Shown here: positions 63,768 to 64,000 of the stretch, piece after piece
Numbering within the stretch: position 1 is the stretch's first letter
Layout: each line of letters starts with the position of its first letter
Assembly (NCBI GenBank): GCA_963720645.1
Contig: CAVRFX010000017.1
Coordinates: 82,196 to 146,195, forward strand
DNA: 64,000 nucleotides
DNA from: RYN-230 sp963720645
Lineage (GTDB): Bacteria > Actinomycetota > Actinomycetes > Streptosporangiales > Streptosporangiaceae
Reading direction: 5' to 3'
Position numbers and translations under genes: made by a program
Notes under the pieces: model-generated
The model's database searches: none
What the model was told of the DNA's origin: nothing
Seen by the model: only the letters and a program-made list of their open reading frames with translations

Positions 63768-64000
63768 GCTGACGGAACAAGCTGGATGGCGGCATTTGCT
63801 AAGAGCATGCTGTCCATCGCTTTAGTACTGGCCGAAAAGGATCCTCAGTACCAGGACGTTGCGAGCAAGTTCTGGGAACACTACGTCTACATCGCCAATG
63901 CGATCAATCGTCAGCGGGATCCGAAGTCGCTTTGGGATGAGAAGGACGGGTTCTTCTACGATCGGTTGTACTCCCAGAACGGTGACCCAAGCAATGCGTC
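63755..64000 (+). pseudogene. fragment of a GH63-like (MGH-type) glucosidase, open at the window edge
   Basis: The + strand reads MLGQADGTSWMAAFAKSMLS, IALVLAEKDPQYQDVASKFW, EHYVYIANAINRQRDPKSLW and DEKDGFFYDRLYSQNGD, with no stop before the edge. This matches the (alpha/alpha)6-barrel region of large bacterial proteins annotated as glucosidases (QADGTxWM, LWDEEDGFFYD). About 500 residues of N-terminal sequence expected before this point are absent, and the 5' edge coincides with the cut end of the GNAT gene. GC content is clearly lower here than in the rest of the window, suggesting separate origin. Confidence 0.7.

Overview
The window is chromosomal DNA from a very GC-rich, filamentous-type actinomycete. 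Three copies of the actinomycete-specific DUF574 SAM methyltransferase, a DevR/DosR-like regulator, F420-type PPOX and LLM oxidoreductases, a SpoIIE-type phosphatase and frequent GTG starts behind GGAG-type ribosome sites all fit Streptosporangiales or a close order. The order is an inference from gene content. I see no rRNA, tRNA, CRISPR array, transposase, integrase or phage gene.

Layout. 0-9 kb: an L,D-transpeptidase, a TPR protein, a broken secreted beta-helix protein, a broken MFS exporter, DUF574 methyltransferase 1, DUF1810, a truncated molybdopterin oxidoreductase and a DHA2 exporter. 9-26 kb: a spermidine synthase-like protein, an FAH-family hydrolase, an NAD-dependent epimerase, a sacsin-type GHKL ATPase, a broken M1 peptidase, a PPOX protein, methyltransferase 2, a TetR/cupin pair, a broken FAD oxidase and two secreted proteins (beta-helix and CHRD). 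26-36.5 kb: an aminodeoxychorismate synthase PabB-PabC-PabA cluster, a DevR-like regulator, methyltransferase 3, a PAS-GAF-SpoIIE phosphatase, DUF1707, YbjQ and a large LPG-flippase-type membrane protein. 37-47.6 kb: acetate transporter plus propionyl-CoA synthetase, a chimeric lactamase remnant, a thioredoxin-fold protein, LLM/TetR/VOC genes, an MFS/MocR pair and a gutted gamma-glutamyltransferase. 47.6-64 kb: VOC, beta-propeller and PPOX genes, adenylate kinase, acyl-CoA synthetase plus a GNAT/acyl-CoA-ligase fusion, RidA, cupin/TetR/aldo-keto reductase, SemiSWEET, LLM, HAD, MBL and GNAT genes, and a low-GC glycosidase fragment at the right edge.

Themes. First, about twenty genes are split by what look like single-base insertions or deletions, with good codon use and conserved protein on both sides. 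This is most simply an indel-prone assembly, although true decay cannot be excluded. Second, and separate from that, several loci are remnants in which the catalytic core is gone and the outer pieces are joined to each other or to an unrelated gene: sulfite-oxidase-like, MBL/lipoprotein, GGT, NTF2/cupin, flavodoxin, and GNAT/glycosidase. Third, two TetR promoters carry pairs of a shared 15-bp operator CGGA(A/G)-N5-TTCCG, and two other sites resemble it. Fourth, carboxylate metabolism recurs: acetate uptake, propionyl-CoA synthetase, an acyl-CoA ligase, and a GNAT/ADP-forming ligase of the type that acetylates such ligases. I found no convincing new multi-gene system. The best candidates for follow-up are the operator family, the three-domain Pab fusion, the sacsin-type ATPase and the lipid-flippase/PAP2-like/kinase-like fusion.
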